Positions 8,601-16,446 are shown, numbered from the stretch's first letter. The stretch: 64,000 nt of DNA from Streptomyces cyaneogriseus subsp. noncyanogenus (GCF_000931445.1 NZ_CP010849.1:5456001-5520000), one strand, 5' to 3'. Notes: generated by a model not told the origin, from the sequence alone. A program made the numbers and translations.

Positions 8601-10805
8601 CGTGCGCAACTGGGGGTGCCGGGCGACCACCCGGCGCAGGCACAGACGCAGGACGTCGGTGTCGAGCGGCCCCTCGATGAGCAGCGCCTTCGGCTCGTAG
8701 TAGGTGTGGCTGCCCGGGTCCATCCGGTCCAGCAGCCACATCCTGCGCTGTAGCGGCGAGGCGGGGGCGGTGTACGGACCGGAGGGGGCCGCCGGGGCGG
8801 AGACGGCCGCCGGGGCGGAGACGGTCGCCCGGGCGGACGGGACCGGGGCGGACGGGCCTGCCGGGGCCGGTGCCGCGGAGGGGGTGCCGGGCGCCGGGGC
8901 GGACGCGGCGGGGCGGGCGGTCGCGGGCGCGCGGTACTCGGCGCGCAGCCGGGCCAGTTCCGGCAGGGCGCCGAGCATCAGCTCCGGTGCCACGCCGAAG
9001 TCGACGAAGCAGCCGATCTCGTCGGCGCCGGCCGAGGCCAGGGCGTCCAGCACCGGGCGCACGCTGTCGGCGCTGCCGATCAGCGCCCGCTGCGCGCAGT
9101 AGGTCTCATAGGCGCGGCCCAGGACGAAGTCCACGTCCTCGGGGTCGGTCGCCCGCAGGTCGACGTCGATGCCGAGGCTGTTGGCGACGTTGTCGAACAG
9201 GTCGACGGAGGAGCGCAGATAGTCGCAGAAGGGGCGCCGGGCCTCGGCGCGGGCCCGCCCGGCGTCCGCGCCGAGGTAGGTGTGCACCAGCACCACCACG
9301 CGTCCGCCCGCCGGATCGAGCCCGGCCGCGGCGCGGGCGGCCCGGTAGCGGGCGATGTTGGCCCGCAGGTCGTCGGTGCTCTGCGCCATCAGGTTGGTCA
9401 CGACACCGAGCCCGGCCCGCCCGGCCCGCTCGTAGCTCCCGGGGTTGGAGAGCACGGCGGTGAACAGCGGCAGGTCGGCCTGGACCGGCCTGGGGTGGAC
9501 GGACACCTCCACCGGCGTGCCGTCCCCGGCCTTGGCGGTGACGGCCCGGCCCGCCCACAGTCCGCGCACGGTGTCCAGGTGCTCGTACATCACCTCCCGC
9601 TGGCGGCCGTAGTGCTCCGGCGCGAGGACGAAGTCCGTGGAGTGCCAGCCGGAGGCGACGCCGAGGCCGACCCGTCCGCCGGAGAGGTTGTCGACGACCG
9701 ACCATTCCTCGGCCACCCGGATGGGGTCGTGCAGCGGCAGGACCACGGATCCGGCGTGGATCCGGATGCGGGAGGTGCGCGTGGCCAGCGCGGCGGCCAG
9801 GACGGCCGGGTTGGGGAACAGCGCGCCGAAGGAGTGGAAGTGCCGCTCGGGAAGCCACAGGGTGTGGAAGCCGTGTTCGTCGGCGAAGGCGGCGGCGCTC
9901 AGGAGGTGGCCGTACGCGGCCGCCGCGTCCCCGTGGGGGTAGTCGCCGAAGAAGTAGAGGCTGAAGTCCGGCGCGTGGCGGCCGGTGGCACGGTCCACGG
10001 CCGCTTTCTGATCAGCCGCCGGGGCGGCCGCCTGAGCGGCCGTCGGCGCGGCGGGGGCCGGGACGGAGGCCGTGGCGGGCCGCGCGGCCCCCGTGAGGGA
10101 CGGTGCGGCGGACGCGGCGGACGCGGTGGGAGGGGCCGCGGCCGTGGCGGGGCCGGGGTCCGGGCGCTGTCCGTCCAGGACGCGTAGCTGCTCCCGGGCC
10201 AGCTCCGAGAAGTTGGTCATCATCTTCTCGGCGAGTTCGAGCTGCCCGGTGAGGACGGCCAGTAAGGGGTCCGGGGCGCCGCCGTCCGGGTGCGGCGCCG
10301 TCCCTGCGGCGGGCGTGAGCGGGACGGGGGCCGCCACCGGCAGGGCGGCGGGACCCCGCGGCACGGGCGCGCCGGCGCGGGGCTCGTCCGGGAGCGGTCC
10401 GTCGGCGGCCGGCTCGGCGCCGAAGGGCTGCTCGGCCGCGAAGGGCTGAGCCTCGCAGGGTTCGTCGGCGGTCGGCTCGGCGCCGAAGGGGCCGTCGCCG
10501 GGGGGCTCGTCGGCGGGCGGCCGGGGCGCGGACGGCCCGGCTCCGGCGGGGCCGCCCGTCCGCGCGCCCAGTGCCCGGGCCAGCTTGCGCGGGGTGTCCA
10601 TGTCATCGAAGAGGTGCCGGACCGGCACCCGGATCCCGAACCGCGTCTGCACGTCCCGGGCCAGCGCGAGCAGGGCCAGGGAGTCGGCTCCGGACGCGAC
10701 GAACGAGCCGTCGGGGTCCACGCCCTCGGACGGCCGGCCCAGCCGGCCGGCGACGAGGGCCAGCACGTCGTCCAGGGTCCCCGTCTCGTCCACGGTTGCT
10801 GTCAC
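5673..10805 (-). CDS. NRPS with embedded luciferase-like monooxygenase, ACP-LLM-C-A-PCP
   Basis: This is a protein of 1710 residues. The GTG at 10805 has AAGGAG about 9 bases upstream. Domains are: ACP (~1-90, Ser in SGADSLA); a low-complexity Pro/Glu/Ala linker ending in a helix LREQL-like stretch (~90-275); an FMN-dependent luciferase-like monooxygenase of the MupA/Atu3671 type (~278-620; landmarks TLWLPERHFHSFG and VGLGVASGWHSTD); a second Ala/Pro linker; a condensation domain (~680-1110) with HHIVFDA (~809); an adenylation domain with YTSGSTGRPKAV (~1272) and YRTGDLVRW (~1492); and a PCP with VGGNSLSA (~1661). My reading of the A-domain pocket is D-V-Q-T-L-G-Q-V-I-K, which I cannot assign. 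LLM domains of this type oxidise carrier-bound chains. There is no release domain. Codon 181 is TTA, pointing to bldA control. Confidence 0.93.
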   Translation of the reverse strand: MTATVDETGTLDDVLALVAGRLGRPSEGVDPDGSFVASGADSLALLALARDVQTRFGIRVPVRHLFDDMDTPRKLARALGARTGGPAGAGPSAPRPPADEPPGDGPFGAEPTADEPCEAQPFAAEQPFGAEPAADGPLPDEPRAGAPVPRGPAALPVAAPVPLTPAAGTAPHPDGGAPDPLLAVLTGQLELAEKMMTNFSELAREQLRVLDGQRPDPGPATAAAPPTASAASAAPSLTGAARPATASVPAPAAPTAAQAAAPAADQKAAVDRATGRHAPDFSLYFFGDYPHGDAAAAYGHLLSAAAFADEHGFHTLWLPERHFHSFGALFPNPAVLAAALATRTSRIRIHAGSVVLPLHDPIRVAEEWSVVDNLSGGRVGLGVASGWHSTDFVLAPEHYGRQREVMYEHLDTVRGLWAGRAVTAKAGDGTPVEVSVHPRPVQADLPLFTAVLSNPGSYERAGRAGLGVVTNLMAQSTDDLRANIARYRAARAAAGLDPAGGRVVVLVHTYLGADAGRARAEARRPFCDYLRSSVDLFDNVANSLGIDVDLRATDPEDVDFVLGRAYETYCAQRALIGSADSVRPVLDALASAGADEIGCFVDFGVAPELMLGALPELARLRAEYRAPATARPAASAPAPGTPSAAPAPAGPSAPVPSARATVSAPAAVSAPAAPSGPYTAPASPLQRRMWLLDRMDPGSHTYYEPKALLIEGPLDTDVLRLCLRRVVARHPQLRTVFREHDGELRQVVLDDVRVDCPVTSLTGCDDETALLRLRDMADEEPDFDLAAGPLLRARIGRLADDRHLLYLVAHHIVFDALSTRILCRDLAAYYRAWPGEPDDLPALPALSDVLPAPTAPRPDGLDFWRRELAGAVPLGLPTDRPRDPGRPARGASLAHELDAALSEEIRAAGRAAGCTPFMVLVAAVGAVLGRFAGQEDVVLGTAVTNRPPGAEDSVGMFVETVALRLDLSGDPGFAELLHRVRSGALRALDHHDVPFDQVVEAVRPDRTAGGNPLFGVMVEYEEESGPVLDGTGLSAELLDVPREQAPFDLTLYFTDRAEGIRCAVEYDAELFDAPTVRRILEYVEDLLRNAAQAPAVALSRLPALTARDERTLEGWQGERTEYPAACLHELVEAQAAATPDAVAVDGCGEPLTYRRLDAAANRLAHRLAARGLEHGDTAAVCLPRGAELVVAVLAVLKCGAVYVPVDRSLPAERRAFMLRDSGARLVVADRAVDGEESFPCPVQWIDDPDTAEGAEEPLGRAVAPDDLAYCIYTSGSTGRPKAVAVPHRGPVNLVHWQRRALGPLRTVQWASAGFDVSVQEIFTTLGSGATLVVLDDETRYDPAAVAEHLRRHSVERLSAPYTPLTYLLPELPEVPSLRQLLIGGEKLTVTPALRELAERCPQLEIYNQYGPTEASVIVTSHRVDPATETVAPIGRPLDNVTLVVADRSGRPVPVGAPGELVIGGAPVARGYLGAPEATARSFLTGPEGTERRYRTGDLVRWRSDGVLQYIGRIDDQVKIRGHRVEPEEAQWALVQLDEVRDAVVLARPDAAGETELAAFVVPRPDAPGAADAGGDWSAPLRARLAERLPHYLVPQTWIRLDGLPHGPNGKLDRDRLLALRAGDPAGDAGAPLTGLEQKVHDLWVTELGTGPIAPDRSFFDVGGNSLSAVRLLERLRSELGPRVPVAVFFADPTIRGVAARVAALREEGTS

Positions 10806-10819
10806 TGCGCCGTTCTCCT

Positions 10820-11572
10820 TCAGCCGCTGCGGCGCCAGAAGGCGCCGAGACCGTCGATGTCCTCGATCGGGTCGTCGACCCCGAAGCGGGCGCGCCAGTC
10901 GTGCACCGCCTCCGCGCACACGGGGATGTGGTAGTCGTCGATGATCACGAAGCCGCCCGGCGAGAGCTTGGGGTAGAGGTGGACCAGCGTGTCCATCGTC
11001 GATTCGTAGAGATCGCTGTCCAGGCGCAGCACGGCCAGCCGGTCGATCGGGGCGGTGGGCAGCGTGTCGCGGAACCAGCCCGGCAGGAAGCGCACCTGCT
11101 CGTCGAGGAGGCCGTAGCGCTCGAAGTTGCCACGCACGGTCGGCAGATCGGTCGCGATCAGGTCGTTGTAGCGGTCGGAGGCCAGCTCCCGGTCCCCGGG
11201 ATGCGTCGAGGAATCGGCGCTCGGCATGCCCTGGAAGGAGTCGGCCACCCACACCTGCCGGTCCCGCACGCCGTGGGCCTTGAGGATGGCCCGCATGAAG
11301 ATGCAGGTCCCTCCGCGCCACACGCCGGTCTCGATGAGATCGCCCGGAATCCCCTCCTCCAGAACCGTGCGCACGCAGTGCTCGACGTTCTCCAGGCGCC
11401 GGATTCCGATCATGGTGTGTGCCACGCTCGGCCAATCGACGCCGAGGCGGCGGTTGAGTTCGTCGTATTCGACCGCGGGAGCCCAGCTCGCCGGGATCGG
11501 TGGGTCTTCGTAAATGGTGTTCGCCAGGACCTTCTTCATGAGGTCCAGATAGAGCTGTGCTGTGGATTCCAC
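10820..11572 (-). CDS. TylF/MycF-type O-methyltransferase
   Basis: The protein has 250 residues and is an SAM- and Mg-dependent methyltransferase of the macrocin O-methyltransferase family. That family methylates sugar hydroxyls and, in NRPS/PKS clusters, other hydroxyls. Family marks are LYLDLMKKVLANTIYEDPP at the N-terminus, the SAM loop GDLIETGVWRGGT (~90), VADSFQGMP (~128) and the metal-binding Asp residues in LRLDSDLYEST (~190) and VIIDDYH (~218). The frame is open further upstream, but the GTG at 11572 has AGGA 8 bases before it and gives the usual family length. It is the first gene of the leftward operon, 14 bases before the NRPS start, so it probably tailors the cluster product. Confidence 0.88.
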   Translation of the reverse strand: MESTAQLYLDLMKKVLANTIYEDPPIPASWAPAVEYDELNRRLGVDWPSVAHTMIGIRRLENVEHCVRTVLEEGIPGDLIETGVWRGGTCIFMRAILKAHGVRDRQVWVADSFQGMPSADSSTHPGDRELASDRYNDLIATDLPTVRGNFERYGLLDEQVRFLPGWFRDTLPTAPIDRLAVLRLDSDLYESTMDTLVHLYPKLSPGGFVIIDDYHIPVCAEAVHDWRARFGVDDPIEDIDGLGAFWRRSG

Positions 11573-11762
11573 GCCAATCGTCCTGTGCTCGGGCGGATTT
11601 GTAGCGGGTCTGCGGCAAGTCGCCACGAAATTAACGATCTTGGCGCGCTCTGAAAATCCCGTGTCCGCATTCTGGAAGACGGATGGCGCCGACTTCGCGA
11701 TCATGACATCGTCTGGTCCGCTCGAAGTGGCCGTGCGGAAGCCGGGGGGAGTCCTCAGTCAC
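11573..11762. promoter_or_regulatory. Divergent promoter region of the biosynthetic cluster
   Basis: These 190 bases separate the leftward operon (methyltransferase, NRPS, PKS, thioesterase-like) from the rightward operon (A-PCP, type II thioesterase, exporter). The stretch 11625-11690 is clearly more AT-rich than its surroundings and is the natural place for back-to-back promoters. I see no convincing -10/-35 pair or operator, and no pathway regulator gene is in the window. Confidence 0.55.
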
Positions 11763-13730
11763 ATGCAGCAGATGCCGAAGCGGGTCATGGACCTTTTCGC
11801 CGAGCGGGTGCGAAGCGGACCGCGGGACCTCGCGGTGGTCGCTCCGGACGGACGGCTCGACTACGCCGGACTGGACCGCCGTTCCGCGGCCCTGGCCGCG
11901 CGGCTGACGCGGGCGGGTCTGCGCACCGGTGACGTGGTGCTGGTGCAGGCGCCGCGCGGACTCGCCCTCGCGACGGCGGTCCTGGCCGTGCTGCGCGCGG
12001 GCGGCGCGTTCTGCGTGGTCGACCCCCGCTACCCGGCCGAGCGCCTCGGCCACATGTGGCGGAACAGCCGGGCGCGCTTCGCCCTCACCGCCCCCGGCGT
12101 CGTGCCCCCCGCCCTCGCGGACGGCCCCCGTGTCCTGGAACTCGGCCCCGAGGCCGGAGCGGAGGCCGCGGACCCCGCCTCCGCCGGCCCGGACGACCCC
12201 GCCCTCGCCGGTTTGGATCCCGCCTCCGCCGGTCCGGACTCCGCCTCCGCCGGTCCGGACCCCGCCTCCGCCGGTCCGGAATCGGCCTATTCCGGGCCGC
12301 CGGCCGGCCCGGAGGACACCGCGTATCTCGTGTTCACCTCCGGTTCGACGGGCAGCCCGAAGGCCGTCGCGATGCCCCACCGCTGCCTGGACAACCTCGT
12401 CGTCTGGACGCTGGCGAGCACGTCCGCCGAGCCGCTGCGCACGCTGATGTTCGCGCCGCTCGGCTTCGACGTCTTCGTCCAGGAGGTGTTCACCACCTGG
12501 TGCAGCGGGGGCTGCCTGTTCGTACCGGCCGACGAACAGCGCGGCGACCTCCAGCGGATCTGGGAGCTGTGCGCCGACTGGGAGATCGAGCGCCTCTTCG
12601 TCCCGCCCGTGGCCCTGCGCCGGATGGCCGAGCTCACCCGCGAGTTCGGCATCCTGCCCGCCTCGCTGCGCGAGGTGGCCGCCGCCGGTGAGGCGCTGCA
12701 CGTCACCCCCGCCGTCCGGGACCTGTTCGCCCGGCTGCCCCGGGCCCGGCTGCACAACCACTACGGGCCGGCCGAGACCCACGTCGCCCTCGCCCACACC
12801 CTTCCGGGACCGCCCCGTACCTGGCCCGAACGCCCCCCGATCGGCCGCCCGCTGCCCGGCTTCCGGGCCCTGGTCCGGCCGGTGCCCGGGGAGGCCGCGG
12901 ACCCGGAGGGCGGCGAGCTGTGGCTCGGGGGCGTCGGCCTCGCCCACGGATACCTCGGCGACCCCGGCCTGACCGCCGAGCGCTTCCCGTACGTCGGCGC
13001 CCAGGAGGCCGCGGCCGCCGAACGCGGCCCGGACACCGCCGACACCGCCGACACCGCCGACACCGCCGACACCGCCGACGCAGCGCGGCACCCGGTGCGC
13101 ATGTACCGCACGGGCGATCTGGTCACCCGGGGCTCCGACGGTCTGTTCTCCTACGCGGGCCGCGTCGACGACCAGGTGAAGATCCGCGGCTACCGCGTGG
13201 AGCCCGGCGAGATCGAGGCGGCGCTCGCCCGCCATCCGGCCGTACGGGAGTGCGCGGTGGCCGCCTGGACGCCCCCCGAGGGCGAGGAACGGCAGCTCGT
13301 CGCGCACGTCGTGGCGGCCCCCGGCCACAAGGCCGACCCGGACCAACTGCGCGACCACCTCGCCCGGCTGCTGCCCGGGCACATGGTCCCGCACCATGTC
13401 GTCGAGGCGGCGGCGCTGCCCCTGTCGCCCAACGGCAAGATCGACCGCCGTCGCCTCCCCGCCCCGGTGACCGCGCCGGAGCCGGCCGTGAGCGCGCCGG
13501 ACGGCGATCTGCGCGGCGCGGTCGCGGCCGTCTGGGCGGGCGTCCTGGGCGTCACGGACATCGATCCCGCCCGGCACTTCGCGGCACTGGGCGGTACCTC
13601 CCTCTCGGCGGCCCTGGTGGTGACCCGGCTGCACTCCCGGTTCCGCGTACGTATCTCCATCGAGGAGTTCCTCCGCGAGCCCACGGTCGACGCCGTGGCC
13701 GCGCTGATCGGCGAACGGACGGCGGCATGA
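11763..13730 (+). CDS. Free-standing A-PCP didomain NRPS protein
   Basis: The protein has 655 residues. The ATG at 11763 has GGGGGAG 11 bases upstream; in-frame starts further upstream (11703) lack support. It adenylates an amino acid and loads it on its own carrier domain. Motifs: A3 VFTSGSTGSPKAVAMPH (~190), A5 NHYGPAE (~331), A7 YRTGDLVTRG (~447), A10 SPNGKIDR (~556), and the PCP Ser in LGGTSLSA (~613). My reading of the specificity pocket is D-V-Q-V-A-A-H-V-A-K, close to the DVQxxAHVVK pattern known for proline. That alignment was made by eye. Two low-complexity insertions lie inside the A domain, before A3 and before A7. It overlaps the type II thioesterase gene as ATGA. It probably supplies a starter or in-trans building block. 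Confidence 0.92.
   Translation: MQQMPKRVMDLFAERVRSGPRDLAVVAPDGRLDYAGLDRRSAALAARLTRAGLRTGDVVLVQAPRGLALATAVLAVLRAGGAFCVVDPRYPAERLGHMWRNSRARFALTAPGVVPPALADGPRVLELGPEAGAEAADPASAGPDDPALAGLDPASAGPDSASAGPDPASAGPESAYSGPPAGPEDTAYLVFTSGSTGSPKAVAMPHRCLDNLVVWTLASTSAEPLRTLMFAPLGFDVFVQEVFTTWCSGGCLFVPADEQRGDLQRIWELCADWEIERLFVPPVALRRMAELTREFGILPASLREVAAAGEALHVTPAVRDLFARLPRARLHNHYGPAETHVALAHTLPGPPRTWPERPPIGRPLPGFRALVRPVPGEAADPEGGELWLGGVGLAHGYLGDPGLTAERFPYVGAQEAAAAERGPDTADTADTADTADTADAARHPVRMYRTGDLVTRGSDGLFSYAGRVDDQVKIRGYRVEPGEIEAALARHPAVRECAVAAWTPPEGEERQLVAHVVAAPGHKADPDQLRDHLARLLPGHMVPHHVVEAAALPLSPNGKIDRRRLPAPVTAPEPAVSAPDGDLRGAVAAVWAGVLGVTDIDPARHFAALGGTSLSAALVVTRLHSRFRVRISIEEFLREPTVDAVAALIGERTAA
12174..12280 (+). 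repeat. Imperfect ~17-21 bp tandem repeat inside the A domain
   Basis: Units built on GCCTCCGCCGGTCCGGA recur about four times, plus diverged copies. They encode Pro-Asp/Ser-Ala-Gly repeats just before motif A3 of the A-PCP protein. The insertion sits in a surface loop and looks like a slippage expansion. Confidence 0.75.
13032..13076 (+). repeat. Five perfect GACACCGCC repeats, (Asp-Thr-Ala)5
   Basis: Five exact tandem copies of the 9-mer GACACCGCC keep the reading frame and add 15 residues just before motif A7 of the adenylation domain. Because the unit is a multiple of three, copy-number change by slippage would not break the gene. Confidence 0.95.
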
Positions 13731-14521
13731 CCGACTCCCGCGAACACGCCCGATGGTTCCGGGTCTTCCACCCGTCACCGGACCACGCCCGGCCGCTGGT
13801 GTGCTTCCCGCACGCCGGCGGTGCGGCCGGGTACTACCACCGGCTCTCCGCGGCACTGGCCCCGGCCGTGCGGGTCACGGGCGTGCAGTACCCCGGCCGC
13901 CAGGACCGCCTCGGTGAACCGGCCGTCACGGACCTGACGGCGCTGGCCGACACCGTCGCCGCGCTGCTCGCGCGACGGCCCGGACCGCCTCCCGTCCTGT
14001 TCGGGCACAGCATGGGCGCGCTGATCGCCTTCGAGGTGGCGGCGCGCCTGGAGCACCGGCACGGCCTCCCGCCCGCCGGGCTCGTGGTGTCGGGGATGAG
14101 CGCGCCCCACCGGTGCGCCGCCCAGGCCCGGGAACTCGCCGACGACACGGCGGCGGTCGAGGAACTGCTGCGACTGGGCGGCACCGATCCGGAGATCCTG
14201 GCCGACGCGGAGGTGCGGGCCCTGGTCGTGTCCGTCCTGCGCGGCGACTACCGGGCGGTGCGCGGCTACCGCCCCGGCTCCGTGCCCGCGCGCCTGTCGT
14301 GTCCGCTGGCCGCCTTCACCGGGCTCGACGACGAGATCGAGGCCGACGCGGTACGCGCCTGGTCCGGTCACACCACGGCGTCGTTCTCGCTGCGCGGCTT
14401 CCCCGGCGGCCACTTCTACCTCGACGGCTTCCCGCCCGCCGTGACCGGCGCGGTGCGCGAGGCGGTGCTCGGCATGACCGGGGCCGCCCCCGCCGCCGGG
14501 TCCGCCGCCGGGCGAGGATGA
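13727..14521 (+). CDS. Type II thioesterase (GrsT-like)
   Basis: The protein has 264 residues and is a stand-alone alpha/beta-hydrolase that removes misprimed or stalled acyl groups from carrier domains. The catalytic triad looks complete: Ser in LFGHSMGALIAFE (~90), Asp in TGLDDEIE (~205) and His in FPGGHFYLDGF (~233). The N-terminal VCFPHAGGAAGYY is a hallmark of this family. The ATG overlaps the A-PCP stop as ATGA, so translation is coupled, and the MFS gene follows after 10 bases. It is the editing enzyme of the cluster, in contrast to the degenerate thioesterase-like protein at 1764-2528. Confidence 0.95.
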   Translation: MTDSREHARWFRVFHPSPDHARPLVCFPHAGGAAGYYHRLSAALAPAVRVTGVQYPGRQDRLGEPAVTDLTALADTVAALLARRPGPPPVLFGHSMGALIAFEVAARLEHRHGLPPAGLVVSGMSAPHRCAAQARELADDTAAVEELLRLGGTDPEILADAEVRALVVSVLRGDYRAVRGYRPGSVPARLSCPLAAFTGLDDEIEADAVRAWSGHTTASFSLRGFPGGHFYLDGFPPAVTGAVREAVLGMTGAAPAAGSAAGRG

Positions 14522-14531
14522 GGAGGAGCAC

Positions 14532-15761
14532 ATGTCTTCGCGGTTGTACCTGCTCGCCGCCGGAACGTTCTTCATCGGAACCGACGTCTTCGTCATCGCC
14601 GGGATGCTGCCGGGGATCGCGGGCTCGCTCGACGTCTCCCTGTCCGCCGCGGGCCAGTTGATGACGGTCTTCTCGATCGGGTACGCCGTCCTCGGGCCGC
14701 TGCTGGCCGGGGTGACCGGCCGGTGGGCGTCCCGGGCCCGGCTGACGGCGGCTCTGCTCGCCGTCGCCCTCGGCAATCTGGTGTGCGCGTGGGCGGACGC
14801 GCTGCCCCTGGCGCTGGCCGGCCGGGTGCTGGTCGCCGCGGGCGCCAGCCAGTTCACCCCGCACGCCGCGGCGCTCGCGGCCTCGCTGGTGCCGGGGGAC
14901 CGGCAGGGGCGGGCGCTGGCGCTGGTCACCGGCGGCATGGTGGCGGGCTCGGTGGCCGGTGTCCCGGCGGGCACCTGGGCCGCCGCGCAGTTCGGCTGGC
15001 GCCCCACCCTGGTCGTCCTCGCGTGCGGGACGGCCGCCGTGGCGGCCGGGCTGGTGGCCGGGATGCGCGGCGCGGACGCGGAACCGTCCGCGACCGGTGT
15101 CCGGGAGCGGCTCCGGGCCCTGCGCGGACCCGGCGTCCGCGGCGTCCTGCTGATCACCGTCCTCGCCGTGCTGGCCGAGTACTCCGTCCTGACCTACGCG
15201 GGCGCCGTCTTCGGCGACGCCACCGACGGGGACGGCAGCCTGCTCGCGGTGCTGCTGCTCGCCTTCGGACTGGGCGGGCTGGCCGGCAACGGCGTGGCCG
15301 GCGCCTGCCTGGACCGGCCCGCCGGCCGCCATCTGGTGCTGGTCTCCATGGCCGGGATGGCCGGCACCTTCCTGGCCATGCCCTGGCTCGCCGGGTCCTT
15401 CCCGGGCGCCCTGGTCACCATGGTCCTGTGGGGGGCCGCCGGGTGGATGTACGCGGCGCCCCAGCAGCACCGCCTGCTGCGGCTCGCGGGCCCCGCCGGT
15501 CCCCTGGCCGTCTCCATGAACAGCTCCGTGATCTACGTCGGTGCCGCCCTGGGCGGTGCCACGGGAGGCGTGCTCCTGGACCACCTCGACCGCGACGGGC
15601 TGCTGGTGCAGGCGGCCCTGGTCTCCCTGCTGGCCGTCGCGGCCGAACTGCGCTTCCGCCACCGGAGCGCGGCGGTGGCCGAACCCGCCGGGGCCGACTC
15701 CACCGGGGCCGGACCCGCCGGGCCCGGGCCCGCTCCGACGGGCGCGGACACCGGCCGCTGA
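14532..15761 (+). CDS. MFS exporter (DHA1 type)
   Basis: The protein has 409 residues and twelve predicted membrane spans, a member of the major facilitator drug:H+ antiporter group (AraJ/CmlR-like). The N-terminus, YLLAAGTFFIGTDVFVIAG, is typical of 12-TM MFS exporters, and the cytoplasmic loop after TM2 contains GRWASRARL, the motif-A region. A strong AGGAGGAG lies 3-10 bases before the ATG. It is the last gene of the rightward biosynthetic operon and probably exports the product or gives self-resistance (inference from context). The last ~35 residues are a Pro/Ala/Gly-rich tail. Confidence 0.92.
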   Translation: MSSRLYLLAAGTFFIGTDVFVIAGMLPGIAGSLDVSLSAAGQLMTVFSIGYAVLGPLLAGVTGRWASRARLTAALLAVALGNLVCAWADALPLALAGRVLVAAGASQFTPHAAALAASLVPGDRQGRALALVTGGMVAGSVAGVPAGTWAAAQFGWRPTLVVLACGTAAVAAGLVAGMRGADAEPSATGVRERLRALRGPGVRGVLLITVLAVLAEYSVLTYAGAVFGDATDGDGSLLAVLLLAFGLGGLAGNGVAGACLDRPAGRHLVLVSMAGMAGTFLAMPWLAGSFPGALVTMVLWGAAGWMYAAPQQHRLLRLAGPAGPLAVSMNSSVIYVGAALGGATGGVLLDHLDRDGLLVQAALVSLLAVAAELRFRHRSAAVAEPAGADSTGAGPAGPGPAPTGADTGR

Positions 15762-15810
15762 CCGCCGCCGCCCGCGCCCGGACCGGGCAGCGCCCGCCAC
15801 CGGAGGAGAA

Positions 15811-15831
15811 GGCCGCCGTATCGCGGCGGCC
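15811..15831. terminator. Hairpin between the exporter and the GH25 gene
   Basis: An 8-bp perfect stem (15811-15818 with 15824-15831) and a 5-base loop lie between two convergent genes, as expected of a bidirectional terminator. No T-run follows, which is usual in Streptomyces. Confidence 0.55.
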
Positions 15832-15847
15832 CGGGCCCGGGGAGCCG

Positions 15848-16405
15848 TCAGGCGCCCCCGGCCCACTCCCGCAGCGCCGCCTTGCTGCCGAAGTCGGCGA
15901 CGTTCTTGTCCAGCGGGTCGCTGGTGTACTGGTGGAAGCGCCAGGTGGCCTGGATGCGGGGCTCGCCCGCGGTCACGTAGTCGGCGATCCACAGGGCGTC
16001 CCCGGCGTAGGACGTGGTGTCGACGTTCAGCCAGAAGTCCCGGTTGCAGTAGAGGACCACCCGGTTGTCCGGCCGCAGCGCCTTCACCTTCTTGATGAAC
16101 TGGTCCTTCTCGGAGTTGGTCGCATACGTGCCCTCGCTGGTCCGCTCCCAGTCGACGGCGAGGATGTCACCCGCCTTGACGGGCGCCTTGCCGACGAAGT
16201 ACTCGGCCTGGGCGGCCAGGTTGCCCGGCCACAGGAAGTGGTAGAAGCCGACCACCAGCCCGGCGTTCCGGCCCCGTTGGGTCTGCTCACCGAGTCTGGG
16301 GTTGACGTAGGAGCGGCCCTCCGTCGCCTTGACGAAGACGAAGGAGAGTCCGTCGGTGTCGTACGAGGAGGACTGATAGGCGCTCACATCGATGCCGTGC
16401 AGCAT
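15848..16405 (-). CDS. GH25-family muramidase-like protein
   Basis: The protein has 185 residues and is a glycoside hydrolase family 25 (lysozyme, N-acetylmuramidase) domain on its own. GH25 landmarks are the N-terminal strand HGIDVSAYQ with its acidic residue, FVFVKATEG, GFYHFLW and the acidic pair in ILAVDWE (~94-100), expected to hold the catalytic acid. There is no signal peptide or wall-binding repeat, so either export is unconventional or the true start is lost. The ATG at 16405 has GGGAG 6 bases before it. Its neighbour upstream on the same strand is the leftover 3' end of a serine dehydratase gene, so this gene was probably once directly downstream of sdaA. Confidence 0.88.
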   Translation of the reverse strand: MLHGIDVSAYQSSSYDTDGLSFVFVKATEGRSYVNPRLGEQTQRGRNAGLVVGFYHFLWPGNLAAQAEYFVGKAPVKAGDILAVDWERTSEGTYATNSEKDQFIKKVKALRPDNRVVLYCNRDFWLNVDTTSYAGDALWIADYVTAGEPRIQATWRFHQYTSDPLDKNVADFGSKAALREWAGGA

Positions 16406-16446
16406 GCAGACTCCCGGAAGGGACCGAACCGGCTGGGAGTTGGGTT

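Noticed and set aside
5886..8753. 955-codon open frame on the plus strand across the NRPS gene
   Set aside because: Antisense shadow of the NRPS. High-GC genes leave long open frames on the other strand; the product is Arg/Gly/Gln-rich with no domain.
10806..11618. N-terminal extension of the NRPS frame to 11618
   Set aside because: The extension overlaps the methyltransferase gene in another frame and is Arg/Pro-rich junk; GTG 10805 has a good ribosome site and begins the ACP.
13032..13076. Tandem repeat considered as a CRISPR array
   Set aside because: The unit is 9 bases with no spacers and sits in frame inside an adenylation domain.
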